This document shows, in pieces, positions 1-7,074 of a stretch of DNA of 15,029 nucleotides (its first letter is position 1; every line of letters begins with the position of its first letter). Below the pieces are notes generated by a model. It searched no databases and was not told the origin of the DNA. It saw only the letters and a list, made by a program, of their open reading frames with translations. The DNA comes from CAZNLL01 sp964573885 (lineage in GTDB: Bacteria > Desulfobacterota > DSM-4660 > Desulfatiglandales > Desulfatiglandaceae): positions 1-15,029 of the forward strand of contig CAZNLL010000101.1 of NCBI GenBank assembly GCA_964573885.1. Direction: 5' to 3'. The position numbers were made by a program, and so were the translations under genes.

Positions 1-60
1 CTGTTTTTACTCCAGTTATATGTCTAGGAGCTCCATGCGTTTGCAACAACGGGGTAAACG

Positions 61-798
61 CTAGAGCTCCAGGGCGTTGTCCCGGCCCTGCCAGAGGCTC
101 CCCACCACGTGTTCCCTTCCGTTCCTGATATGCTGCTTGATCAGGCGCCTGGCCTTTTTCACATCCCGGTCTTTTAAGGCCATCAAGAGGTTGCGGTGTT
201 CTTCAGCGGCCTCCTTGAGGCGCTCATCCCTCATGTACTCAGGCCGGTATTTCAGATAGATCTGTTCAAAGATCAATTTGCAGAGATTATAGATGACCTT
301 GTTTTCTGCAAACCGGATCATCTGGAGATGGAAGTTGGTGTCCTTGATCATGAGGCTCCGCCGGTACTCGGGCACGGATGCGGCCTTCACATGCTCTTTC
401 ATGGCCTTTTCAAGGGTGGCGAGCCTTTTCTCCGTTAAATTCTTGATAATGTCGGGGACCAGGAAGGTCTCAAAGGCCTCCCGGGCGGTAAAAAGCTCCG
501 TGGCCTCGACCGGGTCGGCCTCGCCCACATAATAGCCCTTATTGCGTTCAGAGTAGACGATATTGAGAAGTTGCAACCGGTTCAGGGCCTGGATAATGGG
601 CGTGATGCTCATGTTGAGCTTTTTGGCCAGCTCCTGGTAGAGGAGCTTCTGCCCCGGTACAAGCTCATGGTGATACATCATCTCTTTGATCTTCCTGTAG
701 GCGATATCCACAGGAAGTTCTTCTGTGTTTCCCCCCTTTTTCGGGGGGTTTTTCTTAGTGCTTTCTTTCATCGCAACATTTGTTTTTCTGGTAGCCAT
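61..798 (-). CDS. GntR-family transcriptional regulator, FCD (FadR/VanR-like) subfamily
   Basis: This 245-residue protein has a winged helix-turn-helix at about residues 29-92 (Y..LAKKLNMSITPIIQALNRL followed by the wing NKGYYV). An all-helical FCD ligand-binding domain follows at about 97-232. The FCD metal-site residues are all visible: D153, H157 (DTNFH), H201 and H223, so it probably senses a small carboxylate or acyl-type ligand through a bound metal. The lysine-rich first 25 residues look like a flexible tail. The start is supported by AGGAG eight bases before the ATG. The gene lies 33 bp downstream of the crotonase gene on the same strand, so the two are probably co-transcribed. It faces the transporter/CoA-transferase operon across a control region with a 9+9 bp inverted repeat. 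By inference it is the local repressor or activator of the cluster. The family call is firm; the ligand is unknown. Confidence 0.93.
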   Translation of the reverse strand: MATRKTNVAMKESTKKNPPKKGGNTEELPVDIAYRKIKEMMYHHELVPGQKLLYQELAKKLNMSITPIIQALNRLQLLNIVYSERNKGYYVGEADPVEATELFTAREAFETFLVPDIIKNLTEKRLATLEKAMKEHVKAASVPEYRRSLMIKDTNFHLQMIRFAENKVIYNLCKLIFEQIYLKYRPEYMRDERLKEAAEEHRNLLMALKDRDVKKARRLIKQHIRNGREHVVGSLWQGRDNALEL

Positions 799-831
799 CT
801 GGGGTTCTCCTACATGTTTTTAACGCTTTCC

Positions 832-1608
832 TTACTTCCCCTGGAACAGGGGCTTTCGCTTTTCCAGAAAGGCCTTACGCCCTTCCTGGAAGTCTTCGCT
901 CGCAAAGGCCACCGCCTGCATGGTGGATTCCATCTCCATCAAGGCCTCCAGGCTGGTGGGCCACCGGTTCAGGGCCGCTTTGATCATGGCGTAGGATTGG
1001 CTTGGACCCTTGGCCAGGCGCTTGGCCAGGGCATCGGCCTCCTGGGAGAGCTCTTCCGAAGGCACCGCCCTGTTCACCAGGCCGATACGCTCCGCTTCAA
1101 GTGCATCCAAAGGCCCTCCGGTGAACATGAGCTCTTTGGCCCGGGCCACCCCCACCCGCAGGGGCAGGAAATAGAACTGTCCCCAGTCCGGAATAATGGC
1201 GATGTTCACCTGGGAGAAATAGAACCGGGCGTCCCGGGAGGCGATAATCATGTCGGAGGCCAAGGCCAGGCTCACGCCTGCGCCGGCGGCAACACCGTTG
1301 ACCACGGCTAAAATAGGCTTTTCCAACTCCACCATGGCCTTGATAAGCCTTTGCCCGGTCTTGAGCCGGATCCGGCCGCCCACAGGGCTTACGCCCTCCA
1401 TGGTCCGGATATCTCCGCCCGCGCAGAAGGCCTTGCCGGCCCCCGTGAGCAGGAGGACCTTGACGGAATCGTCGTCACTCAAGGCCCGGAAAAGCGCCAG
1501 CAGTTCCCCCCGGATCTCCAGGTTCAGGGCGTTTCTGGTCTCCGGTCTGTTCAGGGTAATCCTGGCGACACCGTCTTCCTTTTCGAACAAAAGATACTCG
1601 AATTCCAT
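832..1608 (-). CDS. Enoyl-CoA hydratase/isomerase (crotonase) family protein, more isomerase-like
   Basis: This 258-residue protein has the usual length for a single-domain crotonase. The CoA and oxyanion-hole segments are clear: FCAGGD at 61-66 and NGVAAGAG at 104-111. The GLVNRAVP segment at 176-183 and a C-terminal EGRKAFLEKRKP (242-253) are also typical. In an alignment by eye, both catalytic glutamates of rat mitochondrial enoyl-CoA hydratase (E144, E164) are replaced, by S113 and Q133. D141 in the IPD motif falls where PaaG-type isomerases carry their catalytic aspartate. A double-bond isomerase, or another crotonase reaction on a CoA thioester, is therefore more likely than classical hydration. 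The ATG is preceded by GAGG at 7 bases. It is the first gene of a leftward pair with the GntR regulator. The family is secure; the reaction is inferred. Confidence 0.9.
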   Translation of the reverse strand: MEFEYLLFEKEDGVARITLNRPETRNALNLEIRGELLALFRALSDDDSVKVLLLTGAGKAFCAGGDIRTMEGVSPVGGRIRLKTGQRLIKAMVELEKPILAVVNGVAAGAGVSLALASDMIIASRDARFYFSQVNIAIIPDWGQFYFLPLRVGVARAKELMFTGGPLDALEAERIGLVNRAVPSEELSQEADALAKRLAKGPSQSYAMIKAALNRWPTSLEALMEMESTMQAVAFASEDFQEGRKAFLEKRKPLFQGK

Positions 1609-1879
1609 AAAATACCTCGTCTACGGGGGCGGCCCCGGGTTCAGTGTCCAACCGCCGGCATCCCCGGAATAGGGTAATGACAACCGGGATTCAAGGTGAT
1701 AATATAAAGCGGTTTTTCGGGGTTTCAAGGGAATTTAATATTGCCCGACAAATAAATTTACTATAAATTTAATTAAGAAAGCAATTAAATTGTCAATCAA
1801 ATCTTATTTCAATTTTTGAAAGGCATGGATTCGTGCCTTCCTCATGTAAGGGGGAGGGGGCAGACATGAACAACCATAC
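1609..1879. promoter_or_regulatory. AT-rich divergent control region between crotonase/GntR and MFS operons
   Basis: This 271-bp gap separates divergent operons and is much more AT-rich than its flanks at about 1725-1820. On the minus strand, TTGACA (1796-1791) followed by 17 bp and ATTAAA (1773-1768) could drive the crotonase/GntR pair. On the plus strand, TTGCCC (1741-1746), 15 bp and TATAAA (1762-1767) is a weaker candidate for the MFS operon. A G-rich Shine-Dalgarno-like run sits at about 1850-1860. Promoter calls are by eye. Confidence 0.5.
1766..1791. promoter_or_regulatory. Perfect 9+9 bp inverted repeat, candidate GntR operator
   Basis: AATTTAATT (1766-1774) and its exact reverse complement AATTAAATT (1783-1791) are separated by 8 bp. 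The repeat fills the interval between the proposed minus-strand -35 and -10 boxes, where a bound regulator would block RNA polymerase. The binding protein is inferred from proximity to the GntR gene. AT-rich palindromes can arise by chance, so confidence is moderate. Confidence 0.42.
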
Positions 1880-3217
1880 ATGGATAATACTCTGAGGCAA
1901 GGAGAGGTCGGGAAACGTCCGGTTATCTTTTACGGCTGGGTGGTGGTGGCGGTGGGGTTTGTGACCCTGGGCGTGTCCTTCGGGGTCTGGTACTCCTTTT
2001 CCGTCTTTTTCATGGCCATCATCCAGGAGTTCGGCTGGAGCCGGGCCGCAGGCTCGAGCATCTTCTCCATCTTCATCTTTTCCCAGTCCATCATGGGGCT
2101 TCTCACAGGGCATCTTCAGGACCGGTTCGGTCCCCGGGTGATCATTCCCTGTGGGGCGGTGCTCTTGGCCCTGTGCCTGGCCCTGACGAGCCGGGCCCAG
2201 AGTTTGTGGCATTTCTATGTGGTTTACGGGGTTTTTGCCGGGGCCGGGGTGAGCCTCCTGGGCTTTTCGTCCCATTCCGCTTTTCTCCCCAAATGGTTTG
2301 AGCGAAAAAGGGGGCTGGCCCTGGGAATCGCCATGTCCGGGATAGGGTTCGGCATGCTCTTCCTGGTCCCCCTGGTGGAGAAGAGTATCACCGCGTACGG
2401 GTGGCGGGCCACCTATCTGTACCTGGCCGTGCTGGTGCTTTGCGGGATAGGACCGCTGAACGCAGTGCTCTCCCGGGGCAAACCTGAAGACCTCAATCTG
2501 CGGCCCGACGGAGACGAATCAGGAGGGAACGGCGGGGTGCGCCCTGCCGTGAGCGTGAAGGTGATGGACCCTGACTGGGCGGGCCGGAACTGGACCATTG
2601 GAAAGGCCATGGCCACCAAACGCTTTTGGTTTTTGGTCATGGCCTTTTTCTTCGCCTCCTGGGTCTATCAGGGGACCTTGCTCCATGCCGTATCCGCCAT
2701 GGTGGATTACGGTCTGGAACGACAAAGGGCGGCTTATTACTTCGGCATCCTGGGGATTACGGGCTCGGCGGGGAAAATCCTTTTCGGGTATCTCTCGGAT
2801 GTCATGGGGCGGGAGCGGGTCTGTACCCTGGGGGCCGCGGTGGTGGCCCTGGGGATGTTCTGCCTTATGGGCATGGCCTGGGCGCAGGGGCCTCTACCGC
2901 TTCTTTTCGCCCTCCTTTTTGGCCTGGGCTATGGTGCGGCCGCCCCTCTCTTTCCCTCGGTGAGCGCGGACATCTTCCTGGGCAATTCATTCGGGTTGAT
3001 CTTTGCGGTCATCTGTATCGGGGGAGGCCTGGGAGGGTCCACAGGGCCGCTTGTCGCCGGTCTGTGCCATGATGTATCCGGTTCTTATTTTGTCTCCTTC
3101 ATCCTCTATCTTGTGGGCCTTTTTTGCTCCTGCCTGCTCATCTGGCTGGCCGCTCCGAGGAAAGTGAGACAGATGGTAAGGGAGGGCGCTGCCTTGAGGC
3201 GGCGTCTTAATGGATAA
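1880..3217 (+). CDS. MFS transporter, oxalate/formate- or monocarboxylate-type
   Basis: This 445-residue integral membrane protein has the two six-helix halves of the major facilitator superfamily. The first helix begins with FYGWVVVAVGF (residues 17-27), an opening typical of oxalate:formate antiporter/monocarboxylate-type MFS proteins. The loop 2-3 motif GHLQDRFGPR (77-86) is intact and recurs in the second half as GYLSDVMGRER (303-313). WFERKRGLALGIAMSG lies at 139-154. A polar loop at about 198-240 links the halves. It probably moves a small organic anion across the inner membrane; the substrate is not determinable. The ATG at 1880 lies about 18 bases after a G-rich ribosome-binding tract, which is long. 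A nine-codon ORF (1866-1895) uses that tract better and overlaps this start. It is the first gene of the rightward operon with the VOC and CoA-transferase genes. Confidence 0.92.
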   Translation: MDNTLRQGEVGKRPVIFYGWVVVAVGFVTLGVSFGVWYSFSVFFMAIIQEFGWSRAAGSSIFSIFIFSQSIMGLLTGHLQDRFGPRVIIPCGAVLLALCLALTSRAQSLWHFYVVYGVFAGAGVSLLGFSSHSAFLPKWFERKRGLALGIAMSGIGFGMLFLVPLVEKSITAYGWRATYLYLAVLVLCGIGPLNAVLSRGKPEDLNLRPDGDESGGNGGVRPAVSVKVMDPDWAGRNWTIGKAMATKRFWFLVMAFFFASWVYQGTLLHAVSAMVDYGLERQRAAYYFGILGITGSAGKILFGYLSDVMGRERVCTLGAAVVALGMFCLMGMAWAQGPLPLLFALLFGLGYGAAAPLFPSVSADIFLGNSFGLIFAVICIGGGLGGSTGPLVAGLCHDVSGSYFVSFILYLVGLFCSCLLIWLAAPRKVRQMVREGAALRRRLNG

Positions 3218-3237
3218 ACCCCAACTAAGGGGTAAAC

Positions 3238-3279
3238 ATGGGTTCCCCGGGGAGCCTGTACTCTGTAACAGGGAGGTAA
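3238..3279 (+). other. Short ORF (13 codons) between MFS and VOC genes, possible translational-coupling leader
   Basis: An ATG preceded by AAGGGGTAAAC opens a 13-codon frame. Its TAA stop lies inside the Shine-Dalgarno region of the VOC gene (GGGAGGTAAAC, ATG at 3282). The 10-mer GGTAAACATG occurs at both starts (3231-3240 and 3275-3284), so the initiation region looks duplicated. No product is recognised, and it may be a remnant. Confidence 0.3.
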
Positions 3280-3281
3280 AC

Positions 3282-3674
3282 ATGATCAAGGGAATCAATC
3301 ATGTGGGTATTGTGGTCAAAGACATTGATGATATGCTTTCTTTTTTGCGGGACACCTTTGGGGCGGAAGAAGTCAATCGCGTGGAGTTCCCCCAACTGCA
3401 GCAGGTTTCCTCCATTGTAAAACTGGGCGATGGACATTTTGAACTTATGGAGCCCACGGGTCCGGAAGGGGCGGTGGGAAAGTTTCTTGAATCCAAGGGC
3501 GGCGGGCTTCATCATATCTCGCTTCTCTGTGACGACGTGGAGGCCGAGTGCGAGAGGCTGGAGGCCAAAGGGCTCCAGGTGATCGGCAAGATGTTCGACA
3601 AGCCCCCCAAGGTGGCCTTTCTCCACCCCAAGAGCGCCAAGGGCATCCTCATTGAGCTGGCGCAAAAGGATTAA
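3282..3674 (+). CDS. VOC-fold (glyoxalase/methylmalonyl-CoA epimerase-like) protein
   Basis: This 130-residue protein consists of two beta-alpha-beta-beta-beta modules of the vicinal oxygen chelate fold, a usual length for methylmalonyl-CoA epimerase. Metal-ligand positions appear as H7 (INHVG), E54 (HFELMEP), H78 (LHHIS) and E125 (GILIEL). KVAFLHPKSAKG at 110-121 closely resembles epimerases. However, the segment that carries the catalytic glutamate of known epimerases (EEQGV-like) reads PQLQQV (37-42), so true epimerase activity is doubtful. The frame stays open upstream to 3210, but GGGAGG five to six bases before the ATG at 3282, and homology starting at residue 1, favour this start. It lies 64 bp after the MFS stop and 18 bp before the CoA-transferase, so it is operonic. 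It probably acts on a CoA thioester or related acid. Confidence 0.85.
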   Translation: MIKGINHVGIVVKDIDDMLSFLRDTFGAEEVNRVEFPQLQQVSSIVKLGDGHFELMEPTGPEGAVGKFLESKGGGLHHISLLCDDVEAECERLEAKGLQVIGKMFDKPPKVAFLHPKSAKGILIELAQKD

Positions 3675-3692
3675 GTAAATGCAGGGGGGGGC

Positions 3693-4904
3693 ATGGAGAT
3701 CCTGAAAAACATCCGGGTTGTGGACATGGCCCAGTTTATCGCCGGGTCCAGGTGCACCCAGATCCTGGCGGATATGGGTGCCGAGGTGGTCCACGTGGAA
3801 CCCCCTGAGGGGGAGACCATGCGCCTCATATACGGCCTCCTGGGCGGGGTGGAGCGGAACTATTCCATCTTCAACCGCAATAAGCTGGGGGTGGCCGTGG
3901 ACTGGAAAAGGCCCGAGGGGCAGGAGGTTCTGAGGAACCTCATCGGGTGCGCGGATATCTTTGTCCACAACCTGATCCCCGGAAGCCTGGAAAAGTATCG
4001 CCTGGGTTACGGGGATATCCGGGCGGTGAGGGAGGATATCATCTATGTGGCCATATCCGGATTCGGGGATGACAGTGTAAAGCCGGAGCGGGCCGCCTTT
4101 GACATCATCGCCCAGGCCACGTCCGGCCAATTCTGGCACGATCAGGAGAACCTGAGGCCCCCCTTCAATCACTGGGCCGATCTGATCAGCGGGGCCTATG
4201 GGGCCCTGGCCGCATTGATGGCCCTGATTCACCGGATGAACACCGGGGAGGGCCAGTATATCGATATATCCATGCAGGATGTCCTCTACTTCAACAACTA
4301 CCGGGCCATGTCCCACAAGACGATTAAACCCATCATGGATGAGGTGGAACAGAACCTGGGCAGGCGGCCCGAAGAAGTGCTGAACTCCTCAGACCGTATG
4401 CCCTTTTACGGGTTTTTCAAGTCCAGGAACGGTAAGGTGGCCATTGTGTCCATGACCCCGAGGCAGTGGCGGGACCTGGCTGAGACCGTGGGCCATCCCG
4501 AGATGATCACCGACCCCAGGTTCTCCAACATCCTGGCCCAGATCCACCACCACAAAGAGGCGGTGCGCCTGATTGACGAGTGGACGTCGCAGCATACCTC
4601 GGAGGAGATCATTTCCGTCTTGGAGAAGAAAAAGATCCCCTGCGGTACCGCCTACGACCTTGACGAGGTGATTGAGGACGAAAACCTCAAACACAGGGGC
4701 ATGTTCCAGAAGGTGCATCACGAAGCGTTCGGGGAGGTTGATGTGCCCGGTATCCCCTGGATGTTTTCCAAGACCCCGGGGAGTATCCGCACACCCGCAC
4801 CCGATTTGGGGGAGCACAACGCACTGGTCCTGGCAAATTGGCTGGGCTATTCCCCGGAGCGTATCGGCGAGCTCCAGGAAAAGGGCATCCTCAGTCGCAA
4901 ATGA
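3693..4904 (+). CDS. CaiB/BaiF family III CoA-transferase
   Basis: This 403-residue protein has the standard length for family III CoA-transferases (formyl-CoA, carnitine and bile-acid CoA-transferases), which move CoA between carboxylates through an aspartyl-CoA mixed anhydride. Family landmarks occur in order: IRVVDMAQFIAGSRCTQILADMGAEVVHVEPPEG (start of the Rossmann part, residues 7-40), NRNKLGVAVDWK (61-72), VHNLIPGSLEKYRLGY (91-106), AISGFG (120-125) and FDIIAQATSG (136-145). D163 in the WADLISGAYG segment aligns with the catalytic aspartate (D169 of formyl-CoA transferase). An ATG with a G-rich tract immediately upstream sets the start, 18 bp after the VOC gene. It likely activates the imported acid using an endogenous acyl-CoA donor. 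Its last 14 bp overlap the convergent FMN-protein gene. The family is certain; the substrate is unknown. Confidence 0.95.
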   Translation: MEILKNIRVVDMAQFIAGSRCTQILADMGAEVVHVEPPEGETMRLIYGLLGGVERNYSIFNRNKLGVAVDWKRPEGQEVLRNLIGCADIFVHNLIPGSLEKYRLGYGDIRAVREDIIYVAISGFGDDSVKPERAAFDIIAQATSGQFWHDQENLRPPFNHWADLISGAYGALAALMALIHRMNTGEGQYIDISMQDVLYFNNYRAMSHKTIKPIMDEVEQNLGRRPEEVLNSSDRMPFYGFFKSRNGKVAIVSMTPRQWRDLAETVGHPEMITDPRFSNILAQIHHHKEAVRLIDEWTSQHTSEEIISVLEKKKIPCGTAYDLDEVIEDENLKHRGMFQKVHHEAFGEVDVPGIPWMFSKTPGSIRTPAPDLGEHNALVLANWLGYSPERIGELQEKGILSRK

Positions 4905-5847
4905 GGATGTCCCGCTGAATCCGTTCGGGTGAGGCGGCCCCCACCATGGTCATGATCCGCTTGAGTTCCTGGGTAACCCCCTGGATCACGGCCGTCACCC
5001 CGTATCTTCCGTCCGCGGCCAGCCCGTAAAGGATGGGCCTGCCCAGTCCCACCAGGCAGGCGCCGAAGGCCAATCCCTTGAGGACGTCACTTCCCCGGCG
5101 GAACCCGCCGTCCACCATGACAGCCGCCTGGCCTTTCACCGACGCCACGATGTCGTCCATGACCTGAAAGGGGTGGGGGAGATAGTCCAGGGTGTGGCCG
5201 CCGTGGTTGGAGACCACGATGCCGTCCGCCCCTGCATAAATGGATTTGCTGGCATCCGTGGCGCTCAAGACGCCTTTAAAGATGAGGAACCGGTTGACCC
5301 GTTTTCGAATGTCCTCCAGTTCCTTGGTGGAAAAGGGGGCGCAATCCTTGGCCATGATGCGGTCCCGGATCTTGGTGCCCTGGCCGGCGTCGATTTCAAC
5401 ACCCACCCAGTTGACCCCTGCCTCCTGGATCTCTTCGATCTCCTCGTGGACCCTCTTGCGGTCCCGGTAGGGCTTGACATTGGCCGCCACAGGCACCCCC
5501 GTGGCCACCAGCTCCCCGAGATTTTTGGGAATGGGCGTCCCTGTCCACATGAGACTCCCTGCCGCCTTCAGACCTTGGGCCACTTCCAGGAGGCCGTCTT
5601 CCGCAATGGCGGGGATGGGCATGGTCATGGCGGACATAATGACGGGGGTCTCGAACTCCACCCCCAGGATCTGGCACCGGGTCTGGGCCTCTTCGGCATC
5701 GATACAGCACTGGCTGAAGGTATACCGGTCTATAATAAAACGGTCGTGGCGGGGGACGAATTCCGTTTCCGTGCTGCCCAGCACAAAGCCCACGTCTTTT
5801 TGGGTGAGCAGGTCTTTTCCCTTTTTGTAGATCTCCGTCAGTTCCAT
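4891..5847 (-). CDS. FMN-dependent alpha-hydroxy-acid dehydrogenase-fold protein with atypical substrate residues
   Basis: This 318-residue TIM-barrel flavoprotein is shorter than classical lactate/glycolate oxidases (about 350-380). FMN-site segments are clear: FKGVLSATDA (190-199, K191), VVSNHGG (211-217, catalytic-type H215), MVDGGFRRGSDVLKGLAFGA (244-263) and VGLGRP (266-271). In an alignment by eye to plant glycolate oxidase, the two substrate-carboxylate arginines are replaced: R257 by H218 (SNHGGHTLD) and R164 by Q156. Y129 appears as K125. A conventional 2-hydroxyacid substrate is therefore doubtful, and it may be an oxidoreductase or isomerase on another compound. GAGG sits six bases before the ATG. 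The gene follows the phosphotransferase gene by 18 bp in one leftward unit and overlaps the CoA-transferase tail by 14 bp. Confidence 0.85.
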   Translation of the reverse strand: MELTEIYKKGKDLLTQKDVGFVLGSTETEFVPRHDRFIIDRYTFSQCCIDAEEAQTRCQILGVEFETPVIMSAMTMPIPAIAEDGLLEVAQGLKAAGSLMWTGTPIPKNLGELVATGVPVAANVKPYRDRKRVHEEIEEIQEAGVNWVGVEIDAGQGTKIRDRIMAKDCAPFSTKELEDIRKRVNRFLIFKGVLSATDASKSIYAGADGIVVSNHGGHTLDYLPHPFQVMDDIVASVKGQAAVMVDGGFRRGSDVLKGLAFGACLVGLGRPILYGLAADGRYGVTAVIQGVTQELKRIMTMVGAASPERIQRDILICD

Positions 5848-5865
5848 AGAATCCTCGTGTCCTTT

Positions 5866-6936
5866 CTAGATCTCGACCCCTTCCGAGGCGATCTGCCAGG
5901 CGATGTCGGAAAGGAAATGGACCTGGATGCCGTATTTCTTTGCATACTCCGAGCTGGCAATGCCGTCCAGGCCCCTCTTGTAAACCCCCTGCACAATGGC
6001 GGCCAGGCGAAAGAGGCCGAAGGCCAGATAAAAGGCCCAGTCCGGGATCTCATCCCGCCCGGTGCGGCGGCAATAGGCCGCCACATAGTCGGGCTCAAGG
6101 GGTATCCCCAAGGCCTCCAGGTCGAGCCCCTGGTATCCTGCACGGAGCCCTCCCGTGGAGGGCAAATGATAGGTGATGCAATTGTAGGCCAGGTCCGCCA
6201 GGGGATGGCCCAGGGTGGAGAGCTCCCAGTCCAATACAGCCAGGACCCTGGGCTCGGTTGGATGGATAATGAGGTTCTCCAGGCGATAGTCCCCATGGGC
6301 CACGGTGGTGCTGTCATCATCCGGGACGTTTTGGGGCAGCCATTCAATGAGGCGGTTCATGCTCTCTATCTCCCCGGTCTGTGAGAACTGGTACTGCTTG
6401 GTCCACCGGCTGATCTGGCGGGCCATGTAATTGCCGGGCTTGCCAAAGTCGGCCAGTCCCAAGGCCTTCCAGTCCACACTGTGAATCCGGGCCAGGGTGT
6501 CGTTCATGGCGTCCAGGATGACGGCCCGTTCTTCCGGGTTTGAGGCCTCCGGGGCCATGGGGGAGCGGAAGATGCGGCCTTCCACCAATTCCATCACATA
6601 GAAGGGGGTGCCGATGATGGATTCATCCAGGCACAGGTGAAAGGTCTTGGGCACGGGCACATCCGTGTCCTTGAGGGTGTTGATGATCCGGAATTCCCGG
6701 TCCACGGCATGGGCCGAGGGCAGGAGCTTTCCCGGCGGCTTTTTGCGCAGCACATACCGCCTTTGGCCGTCCGAGAGGAGAAAGGTGGGGTTGGAGTTCC
6801 CGTGGACGAACTGGTTCACCGTGAGTTCGCCCGAAAGGCCTTCCATATGGGCCTCCAGGTATCGGGCCAGAGTGGCTTCGTCAAAGCGATGGGCGGGTCT
6901 TACCGGGCTGATTTCTTCTGTCACATGCATGGGCAT
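5866..6936 (-). CDS. APH-fold phosphotransferase family protein (ACAD10/11-like)
   Basis: This protein of up to 356 residues has the aminoglycoside phosphotransferase/choline kinase fold, in the subgroup related to the kinase domain of ACAD10/ACAD11. An ATP-binding lysine lies at about 65-66 (YVLRKKPPG). The catalytic loop is HGDYRLEN (214-221, base D216), and the metal-binding motif is LDWELSTLGHPLADLAYN (235-252, D236). In ACAD10/11 this fold phosphorylates 4-hydroxyacyl-CoAs so that phosphate can be eliminated; bacterial relatives often sit in acyl-CoA clusters. A related role on a hydroxyacyl-CoA fits this neighbourhood but is inferred. GAGG is only two bases from the first ATG (6936) but eight from the third codon (ATG at 6930), so translation probably starts at 6930. 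A good promoter lies at 7051-7023. It is the first gene of the pair with the FMN protein. Confidence 0.9.
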   Translation of the reverse strand: MPMHVTEEISPVRPAHRFDEATLARYLEAHMEGLSGELTVNQFVHGNSNPTFLLSDGQRRYVLRKKPPGKLLPSAHAVDREFRIINTLKDTDVPVPKTFHLCLDESIIGTPFYVMELVEGRIFRSPMAPEASNPEERAVILDAMNDTLARIHSVDWKALGLADFGKPGNYMARQISRWTKQYQFSQTGEIESMNRLIEWLPQNVPDDDSTTVAHGDYRLENLIIHPTEPRVLAVLDWELSTLGHPLADLAYNCITYHLPSTGGLRAGYQGLDLEALGIPLEPDYVAAYCRRTGRDEIPDWAFYLAFGLFRLAAIVQGVYKRGLDGIASSEYAKKYGIQVHFLSDIAWQIASEGVEI

Positions 6937-7022
6937 TTCCTCGGATTGGGTCTGTGGAGGGCTTCAAGACCCTGCTCGACCCTTGTTGGTCAAGGTAAAG
7001 GGGCGAGAAACCGGTGGGAAAG

Positions 7023-7051
7023 AGTGTAAAGGACGGGGGGCCGGGTGTCAA
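7023..7051 (-). promoter_or_regulatory. Sigma70-type promoter for phosphotransferase/FMN operon
   Basis: Read leftward, TTGACA (7051-7046) is followed by 17 bp and TACACT (7028-7023): a perfect -35 box and a four-of-six match to the -10 box. Transcription would begin near 7016, giving a leader of about 80 bases before the phosphotransferase start. Confidence 0.6.
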
Positions 7052-7074
7052 GGGAGATGCCCCTTTCCCATATC

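Noticed and set aside
37..61. 6-bp inverted repeat after the GntR gene as a terminator
   Set aside because: GCGTTT and AAACGC can pair, but no T tract follows on the minus strand, so it does not meet a rho-independent terminator pattern.
1899..1907. Strong Shine-Dalgarno-like AAGGAGAGG inside the MFS gene
   Set aside because: No in-frame start codon follows within a usable distance, and the transporter's N-terminal tail is normal when starting at 1880.
3210..3281. Upstream start (3210) for the VOC gene
   Set aside because: It would overlap the MFS gene and add 24 residues without homology. A strong Shine-Dalgarno precedes the ATG at 3282, where the conserved fold begins.
3225..4316. Long minus-strand open frame opposite the VOC and CoA-transferase genes
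   Set aside because: It is antisense to two clear conserved genes, has no recognisable domain, and is explained by GC-rich codon bias. The same applies to long frames at 571-1311 (+), 5173-6384 (+), 9819-10805 (-), 10986-11810 (-) and 11847-13103 (-).
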